A stretch of DNA of 64,000 nucleotides from Rachycentron canadum (lineage: Eukaryota; Chordata; Actinopteri; Carangiformes; Rachycentridae): contig CM076659.1 in the NCBI GenBank assembly GCA_038496675.1, forward strand, positions 24,025,485 through 24,089,484, in the 5' to 3' direction. Shown one piece after another: positions 61,430-64,000 of the stretch (position 1 is its first letter; the number at the start of each line of letters is the position of its first letter). The position numbers and the translations under genes were made by a program. The notes beneath the pieces were generated by a model. The model made no database searches. It was given only the letters and a program-made list of their open reading frames with translations, and was not told the DNA's origin.

Positions 61430-63600
61430 TGGCTATCGGAGTCTGAACTTCGGACAACAAAGACTAAACTAATTTATGGCATAAACACCTGCCAGTTCAC
61501 CCTTTAAGAAAATGTTGCCAGTGACCTTGCATTTGGCACTTTTAAATGTTAGATCTTTTGAAAACAAGAACTTCTTATTAATGATCTGATTTTAGATAAT
61601 AAAATTGACTTGTAACAGGGACATAACACAGGCACAGACGGGCCAGTTGCCCTTATTGAAGCTTTACCACCAAACTACAGTTTTTCATATTCTTCCAGGA
61701 AAGAGAAAGAAGGTGGCAGCACAGCAACCATCCACTCAGCCCTCCTTGGTTTCAATGAAATTACATTTGATCATTATTCATCTTTTGAATACCAAACAAA
61801 AAGATGTACATCCTTTATCTTGTTTTTTTTTTTTCAAATTGCTAATATCCACACCAACAACAGGATTATTATATCAGGTTATTTTAACTTCTATGATGAC
61901 AATCCATCATACTTTTGCTGCAGAATTTAAAAATTTGCTTAATTGTGTAACTTTTGCTCAACATGTTACTCATAATAGAGGCCACACTCACAGCTTTACT
62001 ACCATCTCCTCAGTTGTGGATGCAGACTGATCATTTCTGTGTTGTTTTTACTGTCGATGGTTTTATACAACAGGATTTTCCAGAACGAACTGTCAGGAAA
62101 CTGCAAATGTTATTAATCTTTGATGTAATGCTCCTGCAGACATTTTACCTTCCTCAAGTGATTTTATTGTAGATCGTTTTAACAGTAAATTAAAGTCAAC
62201 CGTAGGCACAGTACCTCCATTAAAACTGGAGATGGAGAAAGAATAAATTAACTATCAACTAATAAATCTTCAGTTGACCATTTACAACAAAGCAATTAAG
62301 CACGCAAGACAAGCCCACTCTTCAAAATCAAGGACTGAAACTGATGCAACACAAAAATCGTCTTCTCAACCATTAATCATTTAATCAGTCTTGTTTTTAT
62401 AACATCAGTATGTTTTCTGGTGCTAAATGTGAAGAATTTGCAGTCAGTCACAGAACCTTCTTCCAGAAACACTGGAGAATTTTGTCCTGGTTGATGCTGA
62501 GATGCTTAACTTAAAAGTTATCACCCAACTCAAACCAGCAATCCCATTCCCACACCGCCTTTTAAAACTTTTTACAGCTGTTTTAATTATGATTTACTTA
62601 ATTTACTTGCATTTTCCCTACTTCTCTTGCTGCCATATAGTAGAGAAACATTTTAGATGCCTCCATACTTGATAACTATAAACCAGTTTCCAATCCATTT
62701 TAAGTAAATGTTAAGTAAACGTTTTTAACCAGTTAAATGATGAACATATCAACATGTATATTTGAAAAATACCAATCAGGTTTTCGGACCAATCATAGTA
62801 CAGTGAATATCAATGATAATCTTGACATGCTTCCACTTGGACATGACAATTTGACAACTGACTTTTAACTGTATTTTGGATATCAAGTCATGAATGAAGA
62901 ATTTTCATTTACAGATCAATCAGGACAAAACTCAGAGAGAGAAACTCCATATTAAACTGAAAGCACTGGCACTTCACCAAAAAAAGTCAAGTGAAAGAAA
63001 GTTGTGTTTGACTCCTATGTCAATTTTGAACCCCACATCAGAAACATTACTGAGTCTGCATTTTATCATCTAAAGAACATTGACATTGCAAGAGCAAGAC
63101 CATTTCCCTCTCAAGCCAGTACAGAGACACTATTGCCATATTGCATGCCATATTGTAATGCTCTGCTTTCTGGCCTCAAAGAGAAGAACATATTTCAACT
63201 ATAACTGTTCAAAAATGCATGTTGATAAAGACCAGAAAAAGAGCCCACATTACACATTACAGTCTCTGCGCTGGTTCCTGTTTGCTTCAGAATTTATTTT
63301 AAGATCCGTTCACTAGGTTATAAAGCTTTACGTGGTTTTTACCCCGACTTTTTTATGAGATCTACTTTTATCCTATGAACCCTCTTGGCCCCTCAGGTCT
63401 TCTGGTCGTGGCCTTTTGATTTTGCCCAAAGTCAAAATAAACACCCACAGTGAGGTTTGTTACTATGGGCCACGTCTGTGGAGCAGCCTCCCTGAAGACC
63501 TGAAGGCAGCAGAAAGTGTTCAATTTTTTTTTAAATCAAACTCAAGACCTACCCTTTAGTCTGGCTTTTAATTGAATTTTTCTATTTTTTCATTTATTTA
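61430..63600 (+). mobile_element. L2/CR1-group LINE, long but degenerate
   Basis: Near 61535 the endonuclease start is visible (LALLNVRSFENKNFLLND-like). Around 62765 comes the reverse-transcriptase motif YQSGFRTNHST, near 63005 VFDSYVNFEPHIRN followed by SAFYHLKNI, and later LLSGLKEKN and LRWFLF-like pieces of the C-terminal region. Many stops, shifts and deletions. Limits are approximate. Confidence 0.75.
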
Positions 63601-63737
63601 TATATTTTATGGTGTGTCATATATATATCTTATATATTTATTATTTTTTGTATTACGTTTTCTTTTCTTCTCTCTCTTTTTAGCTTTGCTTTCTAGTCTT
63701 TAGTGTTTCCTCAATGCAAATTCAAATTCAAGTGATT

Positions 63738-64000
63738 CAAGGCAAGGCGAGGCAATTTTATTTGTATAGCCCATTTTTACAAACAGTTTGTCTCAAAGGG
63801 CTTTACAGAGCATCACAACAACATCCTCTGCCCTTAGACCCTCACATTGACTGAGGAAAAACTCAAAACAAAAAACCCTTTTAACAGGGAAAAAAAAGAG
63901 AAACCTCATGGTGAGAAACAGAGGAGGGATCCCTCACCCAGGACGGGCAGACGTGCAATTCACAATAGTGTTTCCTCAGTTCCTGTTATTGTTGTGTTGC
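63738..64000 (-). mobile_element. L2-clade LINE 3' tail, cut by the window edge
   Basis: The reverse complement ends in 'aaataaaattgcctcgcc' and matches the last 210 bp of the element at 38886-40356 at nearly every base. Opposite in orientation to the neighbouring LINE at 61430-63600. Confidence 0.88.

Overview
The window reads as nuclear DNA of a ray-finned fish (teleost). Genes are split into short exons with GT-AG introns. The interspersed repeats are those usual in fish: several Tc1/mariner families, L2-type and Rex1-like LINEs, short SINE-like repeats and long dinucleotide arrays. There are no operons, no CRISPR array and no recognisable tRNA or rRNA genes. A 371-base run of N inside an AT microsatellite marks an assembly gap.

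Four genes can be supported, all on the minus strand. (1) Bases 1-698 are the first coding exon of a gene I do not recognise; it runs off the left edge with 230 open codons. (2) Bases 9795-21158 are a complete 13-exon coding sequence of ndst2 (heparan sulfate N-deacetylase/N-sulfotransferase 2), 907 codons when assembled by hand with all phases consistent. (3) Bases 42612-43966 are a complete four-exon gene for a secreted SOUL/heme-binding-family protein, 196 residues. (4) Bases 47098-60889 are the last 15 exons of vps8 (CORVET tethering subunit), 528 residues ending in a RING-H2 finger; its 5' exons lie beyond 64 kb.

Layout. 0.7-9.3 kb is the spacer between the unknown gene and the ndst2 3' end, with SINE and Tc1 scraps. 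9.8-21.2 kb is ndst2. 21.2-42.4 kb is a gene-poor stretch with LINE, SINE, Tc1 and retroviral fragments, several strong DNA hairpins and one CpG-rich segment (33.5-34.4 kb) that could be a promoter. 42.6-44.0 kb is the SOUL gene. 44.8-60.9 kb is the vps8 3' half, whose introns hold three Tc1-type elements, an AT microsatellite with the gap, an 850-bp minisatellite and two LINE fragments. 61.4-64.0 kb is LINE sequence.

The genes do not form a pathway: Ndst2 acts in the Golgi on heparan sulfate, Vps8 on early endosomes, and the SOUL protein is probably secreted. No clear new biological system was found. The best leads are the unrecognised gene at the left edge, ndst2 exon 11 hemmed in by a UG repeat and a transposon relic, the vps8 intron packed with decoy-like splice acceptors, and a long pre-miRNA-like hairpin near 28.8 kb.
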